A DNA stretch of 64,000 bases from JABDEZ01 sp965276955 (GTDB lineage: Bacteria > Bacteroidota > Bacteroidia > Chitinophagales > Chitinophagaceae), in assembly GCA_965276955.1 (NCBI GenBank), contig CBDIBP010000031.1, positions 124,001-188,000 on the forward strand, in the 5' to 3' direction. Numbering within the stretch: the first letter of the stretch is position 1; every line of letters begins with the position of its first letter. The translations under genes and the position numbers were made by a program. Positions 52,691 through 61,442 of this stretch are shown one piece after another. A model generated the notes under the pieces. The model did not search any database, had not been told where the DNA came from, and saw only the letters and a program-made list of their open reading frames with translations.

Positions 52691-53129
52691 TACTTGCATA
52701 TTATTAGCTACCGGCGCCATGGCGGCCATAACCACCTTCTTTGTCAGTGAGCGGTTGAGGCAAGGGCCTGTTCGCTCGTCTGCCGGTCTGTCGTTACTGG
52801 TAGCGGCATTCTTTTATGTCTTCCCACACTGCATCAGCCCGTCCCTCACCAAAAGTATCCCTGTGGTTTTCATTGGGGCATCGTTCATCGGCATGGTCTC
52901 TGCCCGGTTGTCTTCCAGTTATTTCAGGCTCGCCACTGCAGGCGTTCTCTTTTGCCTCATCTACCTCAACACCAGTAGTTTTTTCAACGGTTACGGCGGA
53001 GCGTTGGGTACCGCTGCATCCATATCACTGCTGGCAGTACTAAGTCTGCCTGTCCTCAATATCAAAGGCCGTTTGACCAATGGTTTCAGGCAACTCAGAA
53101 AAGTCATCTACGGCAGAAGGCAAGGATGA
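52680..53129 (+). CDS. Predicted inner-membrane protein, second of an overlapping paralogous pair
   Basis: The 149-aa protein has about five hydrophobic segments and shares the motifs GPV, SFIGM and FFNGYGGALG with the preceding product. Its start overlaps the preceding stop by 11 bp, a sign of translational coupling and possibly a heteromeric membrane complex. It ends with a basic cytoplasmic tail (RQLRKVIYGRRQG). The in-frame Met five codons earlier is a weaker start. Family unknown. Confidence 0.7.
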   Translation: MFIDTCILLATGAMAAITTFFVSERLRQGPVRSSAGLSLLVAAFFYVFPHCISPSLTKSIPVVFIGASFIGMVSARLSSSYFRLATAGVLFCLIYLNTSSFFNGYGGALGTAASISLLAVLSLPVLNIKGRLTNGFRQLRKVIYGRRQG

Positions 53130-53170
53130 CATTACCGTATTTTTTGCCATCAAATTTCATCTGGCATCGA

Positions 53171-53300
53171 TGTTCTGCCCCATAAGGGGCAAAGGGGTCT
53201 GTAGAATAACGACCAATAGCAAATAGGTGCCTCATTGGGGCACAGCACACCAAATGCATGCTCGTCCAAGGGCAGGTCTGTAGAAATTATGATCAAAATA
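53171..53300. repeat. REP-like intergenic element: two hairpins and two direct repeats
   Basis: Hairpin TGCCCC-ATAA-GGGGCA (53176-53191) and hairpin GTGCC..GGCAC (53227-53243) alternate with two copies of GGTCTGTAGAA (53196-53206 and 53275-53285, 79 bp apart). The 211-bp gap between convergent genes holds no ORF. The alternating hairpin/direct-repeat design is that of a dispersed intergenic repeat family, but copies elsewhere cannot be checked here. Confidence 0.5.
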
Positions 53301-53340
53301 CAACATTTCCATATTTCAGGCACACCCAATATCCATCCTC

Positions 53341-53874
53341 TTATTCCTTTTTAAATTCTTCGGTTATCTGGGCCACCGTTATCCCGAATTTGCGCAAAAC
53401 GCTGCGGATGATCATTGTCTGGCCATCTGGCTGTAGATACATATTTTGTGTCATTCTCACTCGTTTTATAGGATTATGAGGAGATAGTTTAAGCGTGAAC
53501 GTCCAGCTAAAATGATTTCCATACAGTTTCCCGTACGCCGTACCGGCAATATCATTGGCTGTTGCTTCTACATGGTGTGCATCTACCTGGTGCATTTTCC
53601 ATGAGCGGTGGTTTTTCTTCTTGCCTTCTGTCATAAGGTCTTGCTCTATATAAATAACGCCGTCTTTAAGGGTGCCATGGGTTTCAGTAGTGATCTGCGC
53701 AGAAGGTCTCCCGCCAGGCGTTTCAACCACTCCGTAAGATCGGGTATGGCCAACAAAGAAATTCTCTGGGGTCAGCAAAGGCCGACTGCTTTCAAAGTGC
53801 GACGGTTCAAGGGTCTTACAACCAAAGGCAAGTGTCAAAACGCAGAACGAGGAAAGAATAAGTAGTAAACGCAT
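53341..53874 (-). CDS. DUF3833-like lipoprotein
   Basis: The 177-aa product starts with a lipoprotein signal (LLLILSSFCVLTLAFGC, Cys at 19). The rest fits DUF3833: ENFFVGHTRSYGVVETPGG with the FxGxxxGxG-type start, the DGVIYIEQDL strand, RSWKM, the NDIAGTAYGKLYGNHFSW block and a C-terminal KFGITVAQITEEFKK. The family consists of envelope lipoproteins with a lipocalin-like barrel and unknown ligand. It stands alone between two + strand groups. Confidence 0.75.
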   Translation of the reverse strand: MRLLLILSSFCVLTLAFGCKTLEPSHFESSRPLLTPENFFVGHTRSYGVVETPGGRPSAQITTETHGTLKDGVIYIEQDLMTEGKKKNHRSWKMHQVDAHHVEATANDIAGTAYGKLYGNHFSWTFTLKLSPHNPIKRVRMTQNMYLQPDGQTMIIRSVLRKFGITVAQITEEFKKE

Positions 53875-54011
53875 GAGATCTTATTTTACAACTATCATAC
53901 CAGTACACCCTCCATGGCACACGATGTCTATATCATCCACACAGCCATCTACGCACAATTTTCAACTTACGACTTTACGACTATCAGCCATCTTTCTTAA
54001 CTTAGTATATT

Positions 54012-54413
54012 ATGAGTGAAAAGCTGAGGATCGATAAATACTTATGGGCCATTCGCATTTTTAAAACACGTACACTCGCCACTGCTGCCTGCGATGAAGG
54101 AAAAGTGAAATGGAACGGCAGTAATGTAAAACCGGCTAAAACAGTATCCCTGGGCGAGCGTTACGATATTAAAACACAAGCCCGTAAGTGGACCATTGAA
54201 GTGACCGGCCTGCTGCACAACAGGGCCAGCTATGAAGAAGCAATTAAAAACTATTCTGATCTCACTACCGAAGAAGATATGGTTATTAACCGTCACCTCG
54301 GTACCAGCTTCTATACCGGTAAGCGCCAAAGCAAAACAGGCCGCCCCACTAAGTTACAGCGGCGCGACCTGAAAGATTTTTTAGACCCTGAGGTCGATGG
54401 TATTGAAGATTAA
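54012..54413 (+). CDS. S4-domain RNA-binding protein (Hsp15/RqcP-like)
   Basis: The 133-aa protein has an N-terminal S4 domain (RIDKYLWAIRIFKTRTLATA, then CDEGKVKWNGSNVKPAKTV) followed by a basic tail (FYTGKRQSKTGRPTKLQRRD). This is the Hsp15/HslR layout. Relatives bind stalled 50S subunits carrying peptidyl-tRNA and help ribosome rescue. Its stop overlaps the stop of the convergent lipoprotein gene by 3 bp. Confidence 0.88.
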   Translation: MSEKLRIDKYLWAIRIFKTRTLATAACDEGKVKWNGSNVKPAKTVSLGERYDIKTQARKWTIEVTGLLHNRASYEEAIKNYSDLTTEEDMVINRHLGTSFYTGKRQSKTGRPTKLQRRDLKDFLDPEVDGIED

Positions 54414-55444
54414 TACAACGCTACAATATTGCCTGTTTGTACTTTTATCCAGTTCGACCCAAGGTCGTCGCTGCGATACAAACCCTGGTTGGTTGCCAGG
54501 AACACATATTGTTGTGGTGCTGTTACACTTTTTAAAATATTTTGTTTAGCTACAATGCCGTTCACTACTATAGCGCTGCCCAAACCATTGTTAGATGCGT
54601 GGAACACATTATCAGCACCCAATTGGTACACACCATAAGAATCGGTACCCACCAGCAATACCTGGTCGAATGGCGCTGCTACAGACAATAAACTTGTTGA
54701 AGGCAGGCCTTTATAAGCGGTCCAGGTTTTACCCAGGTCGGTACTATAATAAGCGCCATGAAGACCTGACTGGTCTACAGCTATTATGGTATTAGCAAAG
54801 TGGCTCACAAAGAATTCGCTACCTGCAGGTAAGTTGGTAGCAGAGTTGCTACCAGTGGTCTCGTACCACTTTTGTGCAATATTGGCCCTTATGAATATGC
54901 GGTTATGTACAAAGTCATAGGCCACCATATTATTGTTCGCCAGTTGTGTAAAAGAAGTTACAGTGATTGTTCCGCTGATACCTGCTGTGTCATTGTTATC
55001 TGCTTGCCAATGGGTGGCATAGCCGTTAGAGTCGTTAATAGCTATTCCTAATGCCCCTGTAGTAGATGATATGTACACACGCTTCTCATCAGCTGCGTAG
55101 AACATACAGTTTGCAGTAATTGCCAGCGGATTGATGAACGAATAGCTTGGGTTAAAATTGGCGCCATTGTTAGTGCTATAAGACAAGTTCACCTTAGCAT
55201 ACAAAATGTTCATACCCGCTGTAACTATAGACCTTGGAGCAAAACCATCCGGAGGAAATACCATCGGTTTTATGTCTGTACCATCATTTGTGTTGTACAA
55301 CGCTCCAGTACTATCAGCATAATACAAGCCATATGGTGTTTCTATTACCTGGTTGTTATTTATGCCATTATTTTTATTACAGCTTAGCATTGCCGCCGCC
55401 AAGAGCACGACCGCCACACTTATATGTAGAGTAGATTTGAGCAT
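54410..55444 (-). CDS. Lipoprotein with BNR/sialidase-like propeller repeats
   Basis: The 344-aa product has a lipoprotein signal (ISVAVVLLAAAMLSC, Cys at ~22) and an Asn-rich linker. Repeated blades contain BNR-like turns (YYSTDLGKTWTAYKGLP, LYRSDDLGSNWIKVQTG, SYSTNNGANFNPSYS). BNR repeats form six- or seven-bladed propellers found in sialidases and Vps10-like proteins, but no catalytic residues are evident. It is probably an envelope-anchored binding protein of unknown ligand. Confidence 0.7.
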   Translation of the reverse strand: MLKSTLHISVAVVLLAAAMLSCNKNNGINNNQVIETPYGLYYADSTGALYNTNDGTDIKPMVFPPDGFAPRSIVTAGMNILYAKVNLSYSTNNGANFNPSYSFINPLAITANCMFYAADEKRVYISSTTGALGIAINDSNGYATHWQADNNDTAGISGTITVTSFTQLANNNMVAYDFVHNRIFIRANIAQKWYETTGSNSATNLPAGSEFFVSHFANTIIAVDQSGLHGAYYSTDLGKTWTAYKGLPSTSLLSVAAPFDQVLLVGTDSYGVYQLGADNVFHASNNGLGSAIVVNGIVAKQNILKSVTAPQQYVFLATNQGLYRSDDLGSNWIKVQTGNIVALY

Positions 55445-55610
55445 TTAGAAAAAATTTTCAACAAGTTTGCAAAAAAAGTTAACAATTCAAAGCGTTTTTT
55501 TACACCCCAAGCGTTTTATAGTACTTAAATATACCACTTTGTGTAATAACGACCTGCAAATAACATACTAAATAGAAATATGGGAACACAAACCAACGCA
55601 TTCCCGGTAT

Positions 55611-57299
55611 CTATTTGGCTATTTTAGCTTGTATACTATCTTTCTGTTGCAAGGTCATTCCAAGATCCATTAACAATAGCAAGCTATTCTCGTCTTTGTT
55701 CAAAAAATTTACGTCCATGTGGTAGTCAAAAGCATTAGCAGTAAATGCACCACCTGTTACCAATATATTGTCAAGCAGGTTTTTAGCGGCTGCAATTTTC
55801 TTGCTGTCGGTTGCATTCCCTGCCATGGCAGGGTCCAGCCATTTCAGCATTTCCTGCACGTCAAGGTACATACTAAATGGGTGGCCATATATCTTAGCGG
55901 CAGCGTCGCCCTTTTGGCCTTTGTTGCTGCCCTGCAGGTAGTTAAGGGCGTTCACGCTTTTGTTAGTTACCACAGCATAGTTGTCACTGGTCATTATGGT
56001 AACGGAGTCATGAAGGCCCACAGGCATACTGTAGGTATTTTTATTGATACGGGGTATGTTGCCGTTCAGGCTCATATCCAGCAACTTATTGAAGTTCTCT
56101 TTTTTGTTGATCTTCAGCACATATATAGCATTCAGTTTTGGGCTATATCCGTTAAATGAGGACATACCGGCAGGCGTACTATCGCTCACTGGGCCGTCTT
56201 TTTTCACTTCCAGGTCGTTGATGGCAATGGCCATATCACCTGTAAAAGCGTCGAGGATGTAGTCAGTATTCATACCCTGTGTAGACAATGCCAGGTTAGC
56301 AAGCCCCAGCATACCGGTCTTATCCAGCATAGCTTTCAGCCCCTTTGGCGATAGGTGCAGGCACATGGCCATATTCAGGTTTCGCTTGGGTAGCTTATCC
56401 AGCATATCCTTATCGGCATTGGCTCCGCCCAGTTCTTTGGCAGCATCTTTCATGTCGGCGCCTACATAGTATTTCATGTCGCCTGTTATCTTCCCTTTTT
56501 CAAAGTCAAGGCCTCCGGCAAATGTAGCGTCTTTCCACAGCACGTTCGATAATGTAACACCACTCATCATCCTGGCCATTCCCTGGCTCATGTATTGGGT
56601 CATCAGCTGGTCGTAATTCATCCAGAAACTGATGTCATGATCTTCTTTCAGCAATTTTGCAAAACGTGGATTGCCTGTCAATGCATTCTCTTCAGTTACA
56701 CTGAACGCATTTTCCATATCCACAGCTATAATAGAATCAAGAGAGGCCTGTGGTAATGGCAGGTTCACAACCGTACCAGGACTATCAGCAGCATAAGTGG
56801 TCATTCTCCTTACATCTGCCTGGCCGGGTAGCTCATTCATTATTATCAGCAGCTTGTCATTCCATCCTGCATACATGCCATCGGCAATGGTAGCTATTTT
56901 GCGGGTACCCTGTGGCTTTATAACTACAGTAGGGAACACTTTCTTTACATAGGCTTCCCACTTACCCACGTTTGATAATGGAATAAGCGCTGTTATCTTA
57001 TTACCATCCATGGTGCCGTTACCTTTTATGTACACATAAAAGGTGTTGATAACATCGATGCCTGAGTTGTCCAGGTCCATGGCATTATTATCTGCCATTT
57101 GCTGCTGCATTTGCTTAAAAAGCTTACTGCCTGTTATAATGTTCCAGGCCACTTTCTTACTTAGCGCTTTAGTATTAAGGCCTGTCACCATCAGCGCATC
57201 TTTGGGTATATATCGCGCGTGGTCAGGCGGCGTGGTGCACGCCCCCAACATTATGAGGGCGGCAAACACACTAAGTAAGATCGAATTTCTTTTCAGCAT
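55611..57299 (-). CDS. DUF4836 family lipoprotein
   Basis: The 562-aa product has a lipoprotein signal (LLSVFAALIMLGAC, Cys at 21). It then shows the DUF4836 pattern: ARYIPKDALMVTGLNTKALS, ALIPLSNVGKWEAYVKKVFP, and LGLANLALSTQGMNTDYIL with the conserved FTGDMAIAINDL. The family is restricted to Bacteroidota and functionally unknown; proteins are predicted to sit in the envelope. It begins 29 bp after the DUF3127 gene stop on the same strand. Confidence 0.88.
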   Translation of the reverse strand: MLKRNSILLSVFAALIMLGACTTPPDHARYIPKDALMVTGLNTKALSKKVAWNIITGSKLFKQMQQQMADNNAMDLDNSGIDVINTFYVYIKGNGTMDGNKITALIPLSNVGKWEAYVKKVFPTVVIKPQGTRKIATIADGMYAGWNDKLLIIMNELPGQADVRRMTTYAADSPGTVVNLPLPQASLDSIIAVDMENAFSVTEENALTGNPRFAKLLKEDHDISFWMNYDQLMTQYMSQGMARMMSGVTLSNVLWKDATFAGGLDFEKGKITGDMKYYVGADMKDAAKELGGANADKDMLDKLPKRNLNMAMCLHLSPKGLKAMLDKTGMLGLANLALSTQGMNTDYILDAFTGDMAIAINDLEVKKDGPVSDSTPAGMSSFNGYSPKLNAIYVLKINKKENFNKLLDMSLNGNIPRINKNTYSMPVGLHDSVTIMTSDNYAVVTNKSVNALNYLQGSNKGQKGDAAAKIYGHPFSMYLDVQEMLKWLDPAMAGNATDSKKIAAAKNLLDNILVTGGAFTANAFDYHMDVNFLNKDENSLLLLMDLGMTLQQKDSIQAKIAK

Positions 57300-57328
57300 A
57301 CAGCAGGCTTGGTATCGTCAAATTACAT

Positions 57329-57765
57329 TTAGAATGGAAGATCGTCCACACCTTCAGGTGCTGGGTTATAGTAGCCTGCTCCTGTAGCATTACCGCCATT
57401 ATTATTGTTGTTATTATTGTATGCAGGCTGTGCATTGGTATTGCCACCACCCATGTTGCTTGGTGCTGCGCCCCCACTTTCTATCTTCCAGGCATCCAGG
57501 TTGGTGATGTAGTTCACTTTACCATCTTTCTCCCACCTGTTACCTTTAATATTGAAGCTCACCTTTATTGCTATCCCCTTCTTTAAAGCGGTCCAGTAAT
57601 TTCGCATTTGTTTTGTGCCAGCTGCATTTTGGCATAGTTTGTATAGGTACATTGCCGTTTATTTCTTCGGCAAGCTCCATAACAAATTCACGCTTTCTTA
57701 AAACGTTCGCTTACCACCTGTGTATCGTACTTAACGAGCAATTTACCTGATACTTCTAAACTCAT
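57329..57765 (-). pseudogene. DUF3127 protein with SSB-like tail, coding frame broken by four indels
   Basis: From ATG 57765 the frame reads MSLEVSGKLLVKYDTQVVSE, the DUF3127 start, but stops after RFKKA. Family-like sequence continues in other frames: REFVMELAEEINGN, then YTNYAKMQLAQNKCE, then LLDRFKEGDS, then IKVSFNIKGNRWEKDGKVNY through to the end. Removing single bases near 57693, 57600 and 57568 and two bases near 57649-57650 restores one continuous ~143-aa protein. The Asn/Gly-rich tail ends in DDLPF, like the acidic tip of single-stranded-DNA-binding proteins. The DUF3127 core resembles an OB fold. Indels without any other damage point to sequence error. Confidence 0.8.
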
Positions 57766-57876
57766 TTTATATAAATTTTAAAGAGATTACGATGTTTATC
57801 CGGGGCATAACTTATTTCCTCATGCAAAGATATACACCGGGAATTGAAGATAACAAAAGATAACAGATTTTCATAT

Positions 57877-57908
57877 AAAAAAAGTGCCTTTATCGGGGCA
57901 CTTTTTAA
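57877..57908 (-). terminator. Terminator downstream of tRNA-His
   Basis: AAAAAGTGCC and GGCACTTTTT arms with an 8-nt loop have T-runs on either strand, so it could work in both directions. On the - strand it follows the tRNA-His by only ~5 bp. Confidence 0.8.
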
Positions 57909-57912
57909 AAAA

Positions 57913-57990
57913 TGGGGAGGATGAAGGGGATCGAACCCTCGACCCTCAGAACCACAATCTGATGCTCTAACCGACTGAGCTACAACCTCC
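57913..57990 (-). tRNA. tRNA-His (anticodon GTG), CCA encoded
   Basis: On the - strand the 78-nt sequence folds as a cloverleaf: D arm AGCTC..GAGC, anticodon arm TCAGA-TTGTGGT-TCTGA with GTG in the loop, variable region GGGTC, T arm GAGGG-TTCGATC-CCCTT and an encoded 3' CCA. The extra 5' G pairs with C73 just before CCA, the G-1:C73 identity pair unique to tRNA-His. One acceptor-stem pair (U5-U68) is mismatched. Confidence 0.93.
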
Positions 57991-58072
57991 ATTTCTTAGT
58001 TCGGGATGCAAATATAGGGTTTTTATAAAAAGACAGTAGCATTTCCTCATTTTTATTAAAATAAAAAAGCGT

Positions 58073-58096
58073 CCTGCAAATTGGCGGGACGCTTTT
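58073..58096 (-). terminator. Rho-independent terminator of gyrB
   Basis: Read on the - strand, AAAAGCGTCCCGCC pairs with the AGGACGCTTTT arm and runs into six T. It lies ~20 bp after the gyrB stop. Confidence 0.88.
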
Positions 58097-58116
58097 CTAT
58101 TATATTATAATAATTA

Positions 58117-60091
58117 TTATACATCAATTTTAGCGTACTTGGCGTGCTTCTCAATAAAGTCGCGGCGTGGTGGTACATCTTCACCCATCAGCATAGAGAA
58201 TACCTGGTCGGCATCTACAGTACTATCTATATTCACTCTTTTCAGGGAGCGGGTATCGGGGTTCATCGTGGTATCCCACAGCTGCTCTGCGTTCATTTCT
58301 CCAAGACCTTTATAGCGCTGTATGGCCACACTGTCCTCTTTACCATTGGCCAGTTTCTCAACCATTGCTTTACGGTCATCCTCGTTCCAGGCATATCCCT
58401 GCTCCTTACCTTTCTTTACCAGGTATAGCGGTGGTTGCGCCAGGTACACATACCCTTCCATTACCAGCTCTTTCATATAGCGGTAGAAGAAAGTAAGTAT
58501 AAGCGTAGCAATGTGCGATCCATCCACATCGGCATCGGTCATTATGATCACCTTGTGGTAGCGCAGCTTCGTCGTGTTCAGCGCTTTAGGATCTTCAGGA
58601 GTGCCCACGCTCACCCCCAGTGCGGTGAACATGTTCTTTATTTCCTCGTTCTCGTATATCTTATATTCCTGTGCCTTTTCTACATTCAGTATTTTACCAC
58701 GTAGTGGCAGTATAGCTTGGTAAGAGCGGTCGCGGCCTTGCTTGGCAGTACCACCAGCCGAATCTCCTTCCACCAGGTATAGTTCACATTTCTCCGGGTC
58801 GCGCTCACTGCAATCGGCAAGTTTGCCAGGCATACCACCACCAGATAGTATTCCTTTACGCTGCACCATTTCGCGAGCCTTGCGGGCTGCTGCACGTGCC
58901 TGCGCTGCTATTATCACCTTATCAATTATCGTCTTAGCTTCCTTGGGGTTCTCTTCCAGGTGGGCTTCCAGTACGCGGCTCACGCATACATCTACCACAC
59001 CCATCACGTCGTTGTTACCCAGCTTGGTCTTGGTCTGCCCCTCGAACTGTGGCTCAGGTACCTTTACAGATATGATAGCGCTTAAATCCCTCGCGGAAGT
59101 CGTCCCCGGTAATATCGACCTTGGCCCTTTCGAATAGTTTGTTCTTATCGCCATAAGATTTGAACACACGGGTAATAGCACGCCTGAAGCCGGCTACGTG
59201 TGTACCCCCTTCTATGGTATTGATGTTATTAACGTAAGAGAATATATTCTCGCTGTAAGACGTGTTGTAAGACAACGCCACATCCACGGTCACATTGCTT
59301 TCCTTGTCGTGTGCTTCTACAAATATTGGTGCGGCCAGCAAAGCATCGCGCTTGGCGTTCTTGTCCAGCAGCTGTATGAATTCTACTATCCCTCCTTGGC
59401 TATAAAAGGTCTCAGAGAAAGCTTTACCTTCTTCATCTTCCTCACGCAGGTCATTCAGGGTGATGCGGATACCTTTATTCAGGAAGCTAAGCTCGCGCAA
59501 ACGGTTCGCCAGTATATCGCGGTGATACACAGTATCCTTAAAAATAGAATCATCTGGCCAGAAATGCTGGTAGGTACCGGTCTGCTCGCTCACACCTATC
59601 TCACGTACCGGGTATTGCGGTATACCCATGCGGTATTCCTGCTCAAATATTTTGCCTTCGCGGTGTACCACTGTGTGCAGGTGCTTGCTCAGCGCGTTCA
59701 CGCAACTTACACCCACACCATGCAATCCGCCACTCACCTTGTACGAATCTTTATCGAACTTACCACCGGCGTGCAGTACGGTCATCACCACTTCCAGTGC
59801 CGAGCGACCCTCTTTCGTGTTGATGCCGGTAGGTATACCACGGCCATCGTCCTGTACACTTATAGAATCGTCTGTGTGTATGTTTACACTAATGTTCTTG
59901 CAATATCCTGCCAGCGCTTCATCTATCGAGTTGTCCACTACCTCATATACCAGGTGGTGCAGCCCCTTCATCCCTATATCGCCAATGTACATAGCTGGGC
60001 GCTTACGTACTGCTTCTAAACCTTCAAGAACCTGTATACTATCTGCATCGTAGCCCATTGGCACCTGCAAAACTTCGTTTTCTATGTCCAT
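58117..60091 (-). pseudogene. gyrB: DNA gyrase subunit B, coding frame broken by one extra base
   Basis: The N-terminal frame (MDIENEVLQVPMGYDADSIQ) contains the GHKL ATPase (MYIGDIGMKGLHHLVYEVVD; GRGIPTGINTKEGRSALEVV) and transducer. After DITGDDFREG it runs off into a stop at 59054. The next frame supplies the exact continuation (LSAIISVKVPEPQFEGQTKT), the TOPRIM domain (LYLVEGDSAGGTAKQGRDRS, DADVDGSHIATLI) and the normal C-terminus. Deleting one A of the run at 59084-59086 yields a ~657-aa GyrB of standard length. GyrB is essential and no second copy is seen, so a consensus error is the likeliest reason. I take the start at 60091; the frame is open 18 codons further upstream. Confidence 0.93.
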
Positions 60092-60426
60092 ATCGCTTTT
60101 AAACCCGGAATGTTTTACCTGTGGGATTTTTACATTGATAAACAATACTCTATAGCAAGTATTACATTAAATAATTTCCCCCTATTTGCTATAATTGTAA
60201 TCTAACAAAGTTACGGTAAATTGGCGGCTATGTCAAGAAAAACGGCACTTTTTATATTGTCATTTCCCAATATCTGAATAACGTGTGGAGATCGGATGAC
60301 GGTTCTACATACAGAACACTTCCTTAGGAAAGAATAGTACTACGTTATTTATTTTCTTATGTATAAAATCCTCTTAGTAATTTCTAAAAACTTATTTTTA
60401 TATCTCCGTACCTAAACTAGACCACA

Positions 60427-61002
60427 GTGAGCGCATACGACCGATTAATTGAAAAAGATAAAAGCCCTGTTGATACCGATAAAGGCCGAACAGCTTTTAT
60501 TATAGCGAAAGTGTTGTTTATAACATTTATAGCGATAGGCATAGCTATGCAGATGCCTTTTCTACGCGTTTTCAATTTTTTTTCTATGGCTGTGGGCGTA
60601 CTCTGTTATTATATTGGTGAAAAAAAAGCAATTGGTCCAAGGGCCGCGTATGCATATGGCTATTTTCTTAACATAATTGGCCTCATCATAGTTCTCACAT
60701 CAGAATCTACTGCGCAAAAGCAGCAGCGGGAACAAGCCATGTTACAATATCAGCAAAAACTGGCACAGCAGCAGCTACAGCAACAACAGGCTACACAGGA
60801 GCAACAACAACCGGATCAACAGCGCTGGGCACCACCACAACAACAAGTGACACAACGGCCGGACACCCATCAAACTCCGCCACCACTACCCTCAATGATG
60901 ACCGACAACAACCTGGATCGCCTAATGAAACTGGCGGAACTGAAAGAAAGAGGGCACATATCGCAAGAAGAGTTTGATATACAAAAGAGTAAGTTATTGT
61001 AA
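60427..61002 (+). CDS. Membrane protein with Gln-rich linker and C-terminal SHOCT domain
   Basis: The 191-aa product starts at GTG and has two or three hydrophobic helices (IIAKVLFITFIAIGIAMQM, FFSMAVGVLCYYIG, FLNIIGLIIVLTS). A ~65-residue Gln-rich linker follows, then a SHOCT domain (LDRLMKLAELKERGHISQEE). SHOCT is a short helical oligomerisation or tethering domain. A shorter, frameshifted paralog follows directly. The 335 bp upstream to gyrB hold no gene. Function unknown. Confidence 0.75.
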   Translation: MSAYDRLIEKDKSPVDTDKGRTAFIIAKVLFITFIAIGIAMQMPFLRVFNFFSMAVGVLCYYIGEKKAIGPRAAYAYGYFLNIIGLIIVLTSESTAQKQQREQAMLQYQQKLAQQQLQQQQATQEQQQPDQQRWAPPQQQVTQRPDTHQTPPPLPSMMTDNNLDRLMKLAELKERGHISQEEFDIQKSKLL

Positions 61003-61025
61003 ATAAATATCATTATTGTCAACTT

Positions 61026-61402
61026 TTGGTGTTAGTAACAGCTACGATACTGTCTCTAATACTGTCTACTGTGTGCTACTATATGGGCAAGAACAAAAAT
61101 ATAGGTGCTAACTACGGCTTCGTTCTGGGCTTTTTCCTTGGCGTGATAGGGTTAGTTATTTTACTGTATTCAGAGAATACGGCAGAAGTAACAAACAGGA
61201 AAATGATGATGAATGCCCGTGTGCAGTACAGGCAACAACAAACAGGCAATACAACGACACACGTTCCCATCAAACTCCACCACCACCACCCTCAATGCTG
61301 ACCGACAACAACCTGCACCGGCTCATGAAACTTGCTGAGCTGAAAGAAAGAGGTCATATAACACAAGAAGAGTTTGATATACAAAAGAGCAAATTGCTTT
61401 AA
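61026..61402 (+). pseudogene. Truncated SHOCT membrane-protein paralog with a frameshift
   Basis: From a TTG (61026) or GTG (61029) start the frame gives two helices (TATILSLILSTVCYYMGKNK, FVLGFFLGVIGLVILLYS) aligning with the middle of the upstream protein, then ends out of phase at a stop near 61300. The paralogous C-terminus (SHQTPPPPPSMLTDNNLHRL, then AELKERGHITQEEFDIQKSK) continues in another frame and ends at the TAA at 61400-61402. One lost base, or two gained, between ~61225 and 61265 explains it. The N-terminal ~40 residues of the upstream protein have no counterpart. It is either a decaying duplicate or another sequence error. Confidence 0.65.
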
Positions 61403-61442
61403 GCAAATACCAATACTTTTGTATAGTAACAAACTGCCTTTA

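Noticed and set aside
60092..60426. Intergenic region upstream of gyrB searched for genes or riboswitches
   Set aside because: AT-rich, no open frame of note, no recognisable RNA structure; probably only the gyrB and SHOCT-gene promoters.
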